A program made the position numbers and the translations under genes. A DNA stretch of 64,000 nt from Pseudomonadota bacterium. GTDB taxonomy: Bacteria > Pseudomonadota > Gammaproteobacteria > Burkholderiales > Rhodocyclaceae. Every line of letters starts with the position of its first letter. Positions within the stretch are counted from its first letter, which is position 1. The notes below the pieces were generated by a model. It was given only the letters and a program-made list of their open reading frames with translations, did not search any database and was not told the origin of the DNA. Positions 48,357-62,394 of the stretch are shown piece after piece. The stretch covers positions 62,001-126,000 of the forward strand of contig JAFEDI010000078.1 of the NCBI GenBank assembly GCA_018241725.1, in the 5' to 3' direction.

Positions 48357-49234
48357 CGGTGCGGGTCGGATTTGTCGGGCTGGGCGTGATGGGCCGGCCG
48401 ATGGCCGGCCACCTGCTGGCGGCCGGCCACGAGTTGGCCGTATGGGCACGGCGGCCCGAGTCGGCGGCGCCGCTGGTGAAAGCCGGGGCGCAGGTGTGCG
48501 CGACGCCAGCCGAACTGGCGAGCCGCTGCGAGGTGGTGATCTCGGTGGTGACGGCCAGCGCCGACGTCGAGCATCTGGCCCTCGGTGCGGACGGTCTCAT
48601 CGCAGGCTTCTCGCCAGGTGGCATCCACGTAGACATGAGCACCATTGCGCCGGGTACGGCCCGCAAGGTGGCGGCCCGCTATGCCGAGCGCGGAATCGGC
48701 TGGCTGGATGCGCCGGTGTCCGGCGGCGAGATCGGAGCACGGGACGCGACGCTGGCCATCATGGCTGGCGGCGAGGCGGACGTGCTGGAGCGCGTGCAGC
48801 CGGTGCTGGCCTGCTTGGGCAAGACGGTGGTGCACATCGGCCCGGCCGGCGCCGGCCAAGTGGCCAAGGCTTGCAACCAGATGATCATGGTCAATGCGAT
48901 CCAGGCCTGTGCCGAGGCGATGCGCCTGGCGGGTGCTCACGGTGTGGACCTGGCCCGCGTGCGCGATGCGCTGATGGGCGGCTCGGCCGGCTCGCGGGTG
49001 CTCGACGTGATGGGCGACCGCATGGCCCGGCGTGACTTCGTCGCCGGCATCCAGTCGCGCCTGCATCACAAGGATTTCGCTATCCTGATGGAAGAGGCCC
49101 GTCAGCTTGGTGCGCCGCTTCCGGTGGCGGCCCAGACCTGGCAGCAGCTCAACGCGCTGATGGCGCTGGGGGGCGACCGGGACGATACGGCGAGTCTGCT
49201 GAAGGTGCTCGAACCCGCAGGAGAACGATCGTGA
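48353..49234 (+). CDS. NAD(P)-dependent oxidoreductase, 3-hydroxyisobutyrate dehydrogenase family (copy 2)
   Basis: A 293-residue paralogue of the gene just upstream, with GLGVMGRPMAGHLL, DAPVSGGEIGARDA and GAGQVAKACNQMI. The two proteins are alike along their whole length, indicating tandem duplication, but clearly diverged, so they probably have different substrates. It is coupled to copy 1 (ATGA overlap) and its stop overlaps the GTG of the LEA-type lipoprotein. Confidence 0.87.
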   Translation: MTVRVGFVGLGVMGRPMAGHLLAAGHELAVWARRPESAAPLVKAGAQVCATPAELASRCEVVISVVTASADVEHLALGADGLIAGFSPGGIHVDMSTIAPGTARKVAARYAERGIGWLDAPVSGGEIGARDATLAIMAGGEADVLERVQPVLACLGKTVVHIGPAGAGQVAKACNQMIMVNAIQACAEAMRLAGAHGVDLARVRDALMGGSAGSRVLDVMGDRMARRDFVAGIQSRLHHKDFAILMEEARQLGAPLPVAAQTWQQLNALMALGGDRDDTASLLKVLEPAGERS

Positions 49235-49770
49235 CGATGCCAATTTCACGCCGACGCTTTGCGCTGTTGCTGGGCGCCGCAGTGGGCGCAACCGTGCTGG
49301 GCGGCTGCGCCGGGCTGACACTGGGCCTGAAGAAGCCCGACGTGAAGGTGGCCGGCATCCGCCTGCTGGACGCCGGCCTGTTTGAACAGCGCTTCATCGT
49401 CAGCCTGCGCATCACCAACCCGAACAATGCCGAGATTCCCATCGAAGGGCTCAACTTCAATGTGGATATCAATGGCCAGCCCTTTGCACACGGCGTCAGC
49501 AATCAGCCGGTGGTGGTGCCACGGCTTGGCGAGGCGGTGCTGGATGTGACCGCCACGACAGGGCTGGACAAGCTGCTGCGCCAGTTCGGCGAATTGGGGC
49601 GAGGTCGCGACAAGGTCGATTACCGCATCCGCGGGCGCTTGGTGACCGGCAACCTGGGCGGCTTCGACTTCGACAAGAGCGGGGAAGTGGCCTTTCCCAA
49701 GATCTTCGGCGGTGGCAGCGGTCCGAAGGCCGAGCCCACGCCGGACAAGGGGCAGTCGGAAACCTTCTGA
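49231..49770 (+). CDS. LEA type 2 family lipoprotein
   Basis: A 179-residue exported lipoprotein. SRRRFALLLGAAVGATVLGGC has a twin-arginine-like start and the lipobox LGGC, predicting acylation. The rest is a single LEA14/water-stress-type beta domain (SLRITNPNNAEIPIEGLNF, VVVPRLGEAVLDV), which binds membranes or hydrophobic surfaces in relatives. The GTG start overlaps the previous stop and follows AGGAG. Function unknown. Confidence 0.82.
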   Translation: MTMPISRRRFALLLGAAVGATVLGGCAGLTLGLKKPDVKVAGIRLLDAGLFEQRFIVSLRITNPNNAEIPIEGLNFNVDINGQPFAHGVSNQPVVVPRLGEAVLDVTATTGLDKLLRQFGELGRGRDKVDYRIRGRLVTGNLGGFDFDKSGEVAFPKIFGGGSGPKAEPTPDKGQSETF

Positions 49771-49887
49771 GCATTACTTACAAATCTACATGGGCTTACA
49801 CTCCGGCTGCCAACGCCGGGCTGGCCATCGCGTTATTTCCTGCAAGGGGCGGCAATCGCGCCGCCCGATTCCAGCAGGAGTAGAACG

Positions 49888-50343
49888 ATGAAAAAGCTCA
49901 TGATCCCGGCGGCTCTCGCCGCTGTCGTCTTCAGCGCCAACGCCCTGGCCGACCGTGGTTGGGATGATGACGACCACTGCGATCATCACTACCGCCACGG
50001 CGGCCGGCCCGTCGTGGTCTACGAGCAACCGCAGGTGGTGTATCAGGCGCCGCCGGCTGTCTATCAAGCCCCGCCGCAAGTGGTGTATCGGGAACGCATC
50101 GTGTATCGCGACCGGCCGGTGTATTACGCCCAGCCGCAGCCTGAGGCCTACTACCCGCCGCAGCCCGCTGTCGCCTATCCGCGCTATGACGGCAACCGGG
50201 TGGTCGGGCAGGCTGTCGGTGCGCTGGCCGGCGGGGTGATCGGCAACCAGATCGGCCGCGGCGGTGGCCGGGTGGCGGCCACTGCGGTCGGGGCGGTGCT
50301 GGGCAGCGTGGTCGGCGGCCGGATGGCCGGTTACCCGTATTGA
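49888..50343 (+). CDS. glycine-zipper 2TM domain envelope protein
   Basis: A 151-residue secreted or outer-membrane protein. It has a signal peptide ending in FSANALA, a His/Asp-rich start (DDDDHCDHHYRHGG), a Tyr/Gln/Pro-rich repeat zone with YQAPP occurring twice, and a C-terminal glycine zipper GQAVGALAGGVIGNQIG plus AAT-AVGAVLGSVVGGRMAG. This is the architecture of small 17-kDa-antigen-like or SlyB-related envelope proteins. AGCAGGAG precedes the ATG. An imperfect GC-rich hairpin (49847-49866) lies in its leader without a T-run. It converges on the GGDEF/EAL gene with no space. Confidence 0.82.
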   Translation: MKKLMIPAALAAVVFSANALADRGWDDDDHCDHHYRHGGRPVVVYEQPQVVYQAPPAVYQAPPQVVYRERIVYRDRPVYYAQPQPEAYYPPQPAVAYPRYDGNRVVGQAVGALAGGVIGNQIGRGGGRVAATAVGAVLGSVVGGRMAGYPY

Positions 50344-53151
50344 TCAGAGCGGCGCCAACGAGACCAGCCGTGAGGCGCGCAGGCCGCGCAGCATGGTGGT
50401 CATCTCGGTGGCGCTGATCGGCTTGCTGCACAGGTAGCCCTGGTAGGCGTCGCAGCGCCAGCGACGCAGCAGAGCCAGCTGGGCCTCGGTTTCGACGCCT
50501 TCCGCAATCACTTCCAGGCGCAGCGTATGGGCCATCGCGACGATGGTCTGCGCGATGGCCGCGTCGTCCGGTTCGCTGACGATGTCCTTGATGAAGGATC
50601 GGTCGATTTTCAGACGGTCGATCGGGAAGCGCTTGAGATTGGCGAGGCTGGAATAGCCGGTCCCGAAATCATCCACTGACAGCTGGAGGCCGAGCTTCTT
50701 GCATTCGGCCAGCAGGCTGCGGGTATGTTCCGGGTTGCGCATCACCAGGCTCTCGGTCAGTTCCAGGTCGAGGTAGGCTGGCGGCAGGCGGGCGCCGGCC
50801 AGGGCGGCCTTGATGGTGTCGAGCAGGTCCGCGTCGTCGAACTGGCGGGCCGACAGGTTGACGCCCACCGGTACGCGGCAGATGCCTTCCTGCAGCCAGG
50901 CGTGGTTCTGCCGGCAGGCCTCGTGGAGCACCCAGGCGCCGATCGGCACGATCAGGCCGCACTCTTCGGCGATCGGGATGAATACGTCCGGTGAGACCAT
51001 CGTGCCGTCCGGTTGCCGCCAGCGGATCAGCGCTTCCAGGCCGATCAGCTCGCCGGAAAGGGTATCTACCTGAGGCTGGTAGAACAGTTCGAGCTGGTTG
51101 CCGTCGAGGGCCTGGCGCAGGCGGTTCTCCAGTTCGAGGCGCTCGCTGTAGCGGGCTGACAGGCTGTGATCGAAGAACTGGTAGTTGTTGCGCCCGCGTT
51201 CCTTGGCCAGGTACATGGCCGCGTCGGCATTCTTGATCAGCGCGTGGCCGTCGAGACCGTCGCCCGGGTAGAGGGCGATGCCGATGCTCGGGGTCACCGT
51301 GCATTGCTGGCCTGATAGGTCGAAGGGGCGGGCCAGGCTGGTGAGAATGCGCTCGGCGACGTCCTCCGGCATGGAGCCTTCCTCCAGATCGCCGAGGACG
51401 ACGACGAATTCGTCGCCGCCAGTGCGTGCCACCAGATCGCCGTCGCGTACGCAGGCACGCAGGCGCTGGGCGACCAGCAGCAGGAGTTGGTCGCCGGCCT
51501 GGTGACCGAGGGTGTCGTTGACGAACTTGAAGCGATCGAGGTCGGTGAACAGCACGGCTACGCCCCGCTGTAGCTGGGAGGCCAGACCGATCGCTTCGGC
51601 CAGGTGCTCGTTGAGCAGGGTCCGGTTGGGCAGCGACGTGAGATTGTCGTAGTGCGCCAGGTGGCGGATGCGGCTTTCGGCTGCCCGTCGCTGGGTGATG
51701 TCGGCGATGATGCCCAGGTAGCCGCGGATCTGCTTCTTGCTGTCGTGAACCACCGAGATGGCGATGTTGGCGGGGAAGATGCTGCCGTCCCGGCGGCGCA
51801 GGTTGATCTCCCGTGGTTCCGTGTGGTTGCTGGCGCTGGCCTCTTCGGCGAGTGCGGCAAAGCCGTTGCTGCGGTGGGCAAGGGTCCAGCGGGCGATGTC
51901 CTCGGCGGTATGGAAGATCAGCGGCGTTTCCAGCCCGACCAGATCTTCAGCCGAATGGCCGAACAGGCGTTCGGCGGCAGGGTTTACGACTCGGATGATG
52001 CCGTTGGAGTCGGTGTAGACGATGGCGTATTCGGCACAGTCCAGAATCGCCCGTTGCAACGACGTGGTTTCCCGCAGCAGGGCTTCGGAGCGGGCGTGCT
52101 TCTCGACCTCGGTCTCCAGCAGGCGGTTGGTTTCGGCCAGCGCACTGATGTACTGGCCTAGGGCCTCGTTGGCGTCCGCGAGCGCGAGGGTCTTTTCGGC
52201 GACCTGCTTTCGGATCGCGTCGGCGCGGGTTTGCAGCACGTACAGGATCAACGCGGCCAACAAGCCGAGGGACAAGCCGGAAAAAAGCTGGGCACCTGCA
52301 TCCGGTCCCGGGTCCAGGAGCAGCCCCCCGGCGTCGGGTGCGGCGATCAGCAGCCAGCGGCGATCGTAGAGTTGAATGACGTCCGCGTAGGATTGGTCGC
52401 TCAGGCGGTAGTTCGGGGTCGAGAACAGGCGATGGGCGCCGTCATCGGCATCAATGAGCTCGAACTCCAGTGGTGTGCGGCCTTCGCCGGTCGCCGGGAT
52501 CAGCATTTCCCCAAGCAGCCGGCTCAGTGGGACTTCGATGAACACCAGCTCCCGGGCGGTGGCATGGCGGGGCGCCGCGAGAGGTCTCACGGGGGCGAGC
52601 AGCAATAGGGTGTCGTCACCGTCGCCCTTGCCTTGACGTAGGGTGTGCAGGTGGGTGGCAACGCCGTCCTCGCCGTTGGCGGCGTCAACGATCAGTTGGC
52701 GGAGGGCTGCGCGGCTGGGTTCATCCGGAAGGCGGGATGGGTCGAGCAGGGCGGCGTCGGACGGCACCTCGCTATCTGGCTTCACAGAGACGCTAACCAG
52801 AGCGTCGTCGCCGCTCAGGTGGAGCACACCGAGCTGGCGGATTTCCGGATAGTGGGCCCGCAGTGGTGCGACGAAGTCCGCAAACTCCCGTTCATCGATC
52901 CGCGGTGTCTGGGCGACGTGGCGGCGCAGGACCTCGTTGAGGGTGACCAGGCCTTCCGTTCGTTCGCGCAACTGGGCGATGTGCTGCCGGGCCAGTTGCT
53001 GAAAGCGCATACCCGCCGCCTCCCGCTCCTCGAGGATGGTGGCGTGGTAACTGTTCAGCGTGAAGGCAAGAACCAGGGTAAAGACGAGTACGGCCAGCCC
53101 GTAGCGGCGAAACACGTCGACAACCTGAGCGGATGTCGTGCTGCGGGTCAT
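50344..53151 (-). CDS. CHASE-PAS-GGDEF-EAL protein, putative bifunctional c-di-GMP enzyme
   Basis: A 935-residue membrane protein. TM1 is near residue 18-34. A CHASE-like periplasmic domain (LARQHIAQLRERTEGLVTLN) follows, then TM2 near 285-310. A PAS domain with C-terminal PAC lies at about 375-495. GGDEF is intact at 578-582. The EAL motif is at 706-708 with the conserved DDFGTGYSSL later. Both catalytic signatures look active, so net synthesis or degradation of c-di-GMP cannot be told. It is 91 bases downstream of the HD-GYP regulator and runs convergent with the glycine-zipper gene. Confidence 0.93.
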   Translation of the reverse strand: MTRSTTSAQVVDVFRRYGLAVLVFTLVLAFTLNSYHATILEEREAAGMRFQQLARQHIAQLRERTEGLVTLNEVLRRHVAQTPRIDEREFADFVAPLRAHYPEIRQLGVLHLSGDDALVSVSVKPDSEVPSDAALLDPSRLPDEPSRAALRQLIVDAANGEDGVATHLHTLRQGKGDGDDTLLLLAPVRPLAAPRHATARELVFIEVPLSRLLGEMLIPATGEGRTPLEFELIDADDGAHRLFSTPNYRLSDQSYADVIQLYDRRWLLIAAPDAGGLLLDPGPDAGAQLFSGLSLGLLAALILYVLQTRADAIRKQVAEKTLALADANEALGQYISALAETNRLLETEVEKHARSEALLRETTSLQRAILDCAEYAIVYTDSNGIIRVVNPAAERLFGHSAEDLVGLETPLIFHTAEDIARWTLAHRSNGFAALAEEASASNHTEPREINLRRRDGSIFPANIAISVVHDSKKQIRGYLGIIADITQRRAAESRIRHLAHYDNLTSLPNRTLLNEHLAEAIGLASQLQRGVAVLFTDLDRFKFVNDTLGHQAGDQLLLLVAQRLRACVRDGDLVARTGGDEFVVVLGDLEEGSMPEDVAERILTSLARPFDLSGQQCTVTPSIGIALYPGDGLDGHALIKNADAAMYLAKERGRNNYQFFDHSLSARYSERLELENRLRQALDGNQLELFYQPQVDTLSGELIGLEALIRWRQPDGTMVSPDVFIPIAEECGLIVPIGAWVLHEACRQNHAWLQEGICRVPVGVNLSARQFDDADLLDTIKAALAGARLPPAYLDLELTESLVMRNPEHTRSLLAECKKLGLQLSVDDFGTGYSSLANLKRFPIDRLKIDRSFIKDIVSEPDDAAIAQTIVAMAHTLRLEVIAEGVETEAQLALLRRWRCDAYQGYLCSKPISATEMTTMLRGLRASRLVSLAPL

Positions 53152-53242
53152 CGAGTCTCCTGAAGGATGAACGGATCTCTGTCGGCGGATCCTCCCTCAG
53201 ACTTAACGGTCGTAGCCGGCCAATCTTGAGTCCCGGGCCATC

Positions 53243-54397
53243 CTAGTCCTCGCCGAAGACCATGCGCAGACGTTCGGCTTCGTGTTCGTGGTCCACTTCC
53301 ACGTCTGCGAAGCGTTGCGCGATGGCGCGGAATTCGTCCTGCAACTCGATGAAGGCGTCGAGGATGTCCGGGTCGAAGTGGTTGTTGCGCCCGCGGAGGA
53401 GAAGTTCGCTGGCTTCGTCGTGGGTGAAGGCCGGCTTGTAGACGCGCTTGCTGATCAATGCGTCGTAGACGTCGGCAACGGCCATCAGGCGGGCCGACAA
53501 CGGAATGCGTTCGCCGGCGAGGCCCTGAGGATAACCACTGCCATCCCATTTTTCCTGATGGGAATGGGCGATCTCCTTGGCGTAGCGCAGGTAGCTGGCC
53601 GACAGGCCGAACAGCGACGCGGCCTTGCTGATGGCTTCCATGCCCAGGGTGGTGTGGGTCTTCATGATCTCGAACTCGGCTGGAGTCAGGCGGCCGGGTT
53701 TGAGGAGGATACGGTCGGGGATGCCGACCTTGCCGATGTCGTGCAGCGGTGCCGACTTGTACATCAGCTCGATGTTCTCGTCGCTCAGTTCGGTGGCGAA
53801 GCGCGGGGGGCGCTGCAGGTGCCGGGCGAGGGTGCGCACGTACATCTGCGTGCGCCGGATGTGGTTGCCGGTCTCGTTGTCGCGGGTTTCGGCCAGGGAC
53901 GCCATCGCGACAATGGTGGCATCCTGCATCAGTCCCAGTTCGCGGGTGCGGCGCACGACCTCCTGCTCCAGGTAAGCATTGCGGTCGCGCAGGAAGTCGC
54001 TGGCCGCTTTCAGCGTCAGGTGATTGCGGATCCGGGTGAGGACCAGCGGTGGGCTGATCGGTTTGGTGATGTAGTCCACCGCGCCTGCATCGAAGCCGAG
54101 CTGCTCGTCCACTTCCTCGTTGCGGATGGTCAGGAAGATCACTGGAATGCTCGCGGTCTGTGGGTCCCCCATCAGGCGCCGGCATACTTCGTAGCCGTCG
54201 ATGTCCGGCATCGTTACGTCGAGCAAAATCAGGTCGGGCTGCGGCGTACTGGCCGCCAGCGCCAACGCACGGGCGCCGTTGGTGGCGATGCGGGTGCGGA
54301 AGTCGGCGCGGTGCAGGCAGTGGACGATGGGCTCGATGGAGTCGGGTGCGTCATCGACCACGAGGATCAACGGGTTGCGAGGGTCGGTAGAGGGCAT
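53243..54397 (-). CDS. two-component response regulator with HD-GYP phosphodiesterase output
   Basis: A 384-residue protein. The receiver has phospho-Asp60 in LILLDVTMPD. The HD-GYP domain has the HD pair at 219-220 in LHDIGKVGIPD and HQEKWDGSGYPQGL near 285, with later metal ligands in ADVYDAL. It would hydrolyse c-di-GMP on phosphorylation. It lies 23 bases after the hybrid kinase, its likely partner. No DNA-binding domain is present. Confidence 0.94.
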   Translation of the reverse strand: MPSTDPRNPLILVVDDAPDSIEPIVHCLHRADFRTRIATNGARALALAASTPQPDLILLDVTMPDIDGYEVCRRLMGDPQTASIPVIFLTIRNEEVDEQLGFDAGAVDYITKPISPPLVLTRIRNHLTLKAASDFLRDRNAYLEQEVVRRTRELGLMQDATIVAMASLAETRDNETGNHIRRTQMYVRTLARHLQRPPRFATELSDENIELMYKSAPLHDIGKVGIPDRILLKPGRLTPAEFEIMKTHTTLGMEAISKAASLFGLSASYLRYAKEIAHSHQEKWDGSGYPQGLAGERIPLSARLMAVADVYDALISKRVYKPAFTHDEASELLLRGRNNHFDPDILDAFIELQDEFRAIAQRFADVEVDHEHEAERLRMVFGED

Positions 54398-54420
54398 CTG
54401 TGAGAGGCTCCGGGCGAGTG

Positions 54421-59058
<4,638 letters not shown>

Positions 59059-59069
59059 CGGCCGGGCAA

Positions 59070-59756
59070 TCAGTCCAGGTCTGAGGGCGGGGGATTGATG
59101 GCGTCGGGGGCGTTGGCGGCCTTGGCCTGGCCGTAGCTCTTGAATCTGGTGATCACCTCGGCCATTTCGCCCGGGCCCAGCACGACTGGCGTGCCAAGCT
59201 GGCAGGCCCGCCAGTATTGCTCGCAGAGGGTTTCGAACTCGATGGCGAGGGCCAGCGTGTGGCGCAGGTCGGCTCCGAACACCAGCATGCCGTGGTTGGC
59301 CAGAAGGCAGGCATTGCGGTTCTCCAGTGCAGCGATGGCGGAGGCCGACAAGTCCTGGGTGCCGAAGGTCGCGTACGGTGCGCAGCGGATGCTGTCGCCG
59401 CCGAAGCGGGCGATCATGTAGTGGAAGGCCGGGATGTCGCGCCGGTGACAGGCCAGCGCAGTGGCGAAGGGGGAGTGGGCGTGCAGCACGGCGCCGGCTT
59501 CCGGCCGTGCAGCGAAGATGTCCCGGTGGATGCGCCATTCACTGGACGGTGCGTAGGGGCCGGTCCAGCTGCCGTCCATCGCGACCAGGGCCATGTCGTC
59601 ACCGCTGCAGTCTTCGTAGGGGCGGCCACTGGGGGTGATCAGGAAGCCTCGCGCACAGCGCACGCTGGCATTGCCGGCGGTGCCAGCGTTGAGTCCGCTG
59701 GCGGCCATGCTGCGGGCGGTGGCGAGCAGGCCTTCGCGAAGTACGTTTTCGTTCAT
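59070..59756 (-). CDS. class II (zinc) aldolase, L-fuculose-1-phosphate aldolase-like
   Basis: A 228-residue class II aldolase/adducin-fold enzyme. Glu73 (PSSEWRIH), His92 and His94 (VLHAHSP), Tyr113 (FHYMIA) and His155 (ANHGM) fall at the same numbers as the E. coli fuculose-1-phosphate aldolase catalytic and zinc residues. Phosphate-binding GNASVR and TPSG are present. As it directly follows mtnA (23 bases), its substrate may be 5-methylthioribulose-1-phosphate or 5-deoxyribulose-1-phosphate, giving dihydroxyacetone phosphate; this is inference. MtnB, a dehydratase of the same fold, is less likely. The start follows GGGAGG. Confidence 0.85.
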   Translation of the reverse strand: MNENVLREGLLATARSMAASGLNAGTAGNASVRCARGFLITPSGRPYEDCSGDDMALVAMDGSWTGPYAPSSEWRIHRDIFAARPEAGAVLHAHSPFATALACHRRDIPAFHYMIARFGGDSIRCAPYATFGTQDLSASAIAALENRNACLLANHGMLVFGADLRHTLALAIEFETLCEQYWRACQLGTPVVLGPGEMAEVITRFKSYGQAKAANAPDAINPPPSDLD

Positions 59757-59779
59757 CAGAGGCCTCCCTGGGGACCGGA

Positions 59780-60835
<1,056 letters not shown>

Positions 60836-60944
60836 GGTAGTTCCTTGTTGGATGGCGGTCCGATTGTAGCGGCGCCTGACGCCGGTTGGCTCTGCCGCAG
60901 TCCATCTGCCAGAATCGGAATGCCTGATCCGGAGTGTATTTGCG

Positions 60945-62105
60945 ATGCCGTCCTTTCCCATCCCCCTTGTTTCCCGTCTGCCCGAAGTGGGAACGACGGT
61001 ATTCACCGTGATGTCCCGCCTGGCCCAGGAGTGCGGGGCGATCAATTTGTCCCAGGGCTTTCCCGATTTCAACGCGGAAGACACACTGTTCGAGAGGGTC
61101 GCCCACTGGATGCGCAGCGGCTACAACCAGTACGCACCGATGGCCGGCGCACCGGCACTGCGGACTGCGATCGCCGCCAAGGTGGAGGATCTGTATGGCG
61201 CGACCTACGATCCGGAACACGAGATCACCGTGACGGCCGGCGCGACCCAGGCCTTGTTCACCGCAGTGGCGGCACTGGTCCATCCGGGGGACGAGGTGAT
61301 CGTCTTCGAGCCGGTCTACGACTCCTACGTGCCGGCCATCGCGCTGCAGGGTGGCGTGGTGCGCCGCGCCCGCCTGGCCGCGCCGGACTACCGCCCCGAC
61401 TGGGACGCGGTGCTGGCGCTGGTGACGCCGCGCACGCGGATGATCATGATCAACACGCCGCACAACCCGACCGGCACCGTGTGGTCCGCTGCCGACCTGC
61501 AGCGGCTGGCGGAGATCACCCGCGGCACCGGGATCGTGGTGGTGGCCGACGAGGTGTACGAGCACATCGTCTTCGATGGCGCCCGTCATGAGAGCGCAGC
61601 CCGTTATCCCGAGCTGGCCGAGCGCAGCCTCATCGTCTCCAGCTTTGGCAAGACCTACCACGTGACTGGCTGGAAGGTGGGCTACGTGCTGGCACCGCGG
61701 GAACTGATGGCGGAATTCCGCAAGGTGCATCAGTTCAACGTATTTACCGTCAACACGCCGGTGCAGCTGGCGTTGGCCGATTACATGGCCGACGCCGAAC
61801 GCCATCTGCGTCTGGCGACCTTCTACCAGGAAAAGCGGGACTTCTTCCGGCGTGGGCTGGCGGCCACGCGCTTCGAGCTGCTGCCTTGTGCCGGCACCTA
61901 TTTCCAGACGGCCCGCTACACGGCGATCGCCGACATGCCTGACACTACCTTCGTGGAATGGCTGACCCGTAAGGTCGGCGTCGCTGCGATCCCGCTGTCG
62001 GCCTTTTTTGGCGACGGCCGCGACGAACAAGTGATCCGCTTCTGCTTCGCCAAGCGGGACGACACGCTGGAGGCGGCTTTCGAGCGCCTCGGACGCTTCT
62101 GCTAA
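60945..62105 (+). CDS. methionine aminotransferase (YbdL-like class I/II)
   Basis: A PLP aminotransferase of 386 residues of the kynurenine/methionine aminotransferase group. The N-terminal INLSQGFPDF is the substrate-binding segment, NTPHNPTG the phosphate contact, DEVYEHIVF the Asp site and Lys236 in SSFGKTYHVTGW the PLP Lys. The C-terminal RFCFAKR holds the carboxylate-binding Arg. It is divergent from mtnA across 109 bases. That suggests it could convert 4-methylthio-2-oxobutyrate to methionine, but E. coli YbdL works on methionine without mtn genes nearby. Confidence 0.88.
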   Translation: MPSFPIPLVSRLPEVGTTVFTVMSRLAQECGAINLSQGFPDFNAEDTLFERVAHWMRSGYNQYAPMAGAPALRTAIAAKVEDLYGATYDPEHEITVTAGATQALFTAVAALVHPGDEVIVFEPVYDSYVPAIALQGGVVRRARLAAPDYRPDWDAVLALVTPRTRMIMINTPHNPTGTVWSAADLQRLAEITRGTGIVVVADEVYEHIVFDGARHESAARYPELAERSLIVSSFGKTYHVTGWKVGYVLAPRELMAEFRKVHQFNVFTVNTPVQLALADYMADAERHLRLATFYQEKRDFFRRGLAATRFELLPCAGTYFQTARYTAIADMPDTTFVEWLTRKVGVAAIPLSAFFGDGRDEQVIRFCFAKRDDTLEAAFERLGRFC

Positions 62106-62136
62106 ACTGCCCCGGAAATCCCCGGAGGCCTTCGTC

Positions 62137-62394
62137 TTGCGCAATATCCTGCTGTTCGTCCTGTTCCTGCTGGCTGTTTTCTATGTCCGTCGCGCACTGC
62201 AGCCTGGCCCTCGACGCGAGGAGGGACGCGACTCCGTGCCGGAGCAGGGGACGAGCCAGCCCCCGGTGGGTGAGATCGAGCAGATGGTGGCCTGCGCCCA
62301 TTGCGGCGTGCATGTGCCGGAGAGCGAAGGTGTGACGAGCGGCGGCCGCTTCTTTTGCTCGGAGGAACACCGCCGCCTCGGCACCCGCCCGTGA
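62137..62394 (+). CDS. PP0621-type small membrane protein with zinc-ribbon-like tail
   Basis: An 85-residue protein. One N-terminal transmembrane helix (ILLFVLFLLAVFYV) precedes a soluble part with ACAHCGVHVPESEG and FFCSEEH, a C-x2-C ... C-x3-H arrangement that may bind zinc. Family resemblance is to the short PP0621-like proteins encoded before pilS. The TTG at 62137 follows CGGAGG. Its stop overlaps the GTG of pilS. Function unknown. Confidence 0.75.
   Translation: MRNILLFVLFLLAVFYVRRALQPGPRREEGRDSVPEQGTSQPPVGEIEQMVACAHCGVHVPESEGVTSGGRFFCSEEHRRLGTRP

Noticed and set aside
50025-50110. Short direct repeats (GTGTATC-like) as a regulatory array
   Set aside because: They encode the Tyr/Gln/Pro repeats of the glycine-zipper protein and follow its reading frame.
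59070-59756. Calling the aldolase MtnB (methylthioribulose-1-phosphate dehydratase)
   Set aside because: The complete fuculose-aldolase residue set, including Tyr113 and Glu73, and sequence blocks such as CAPYATFGTQ fit an aldolase better; MtnB remains the alternative.
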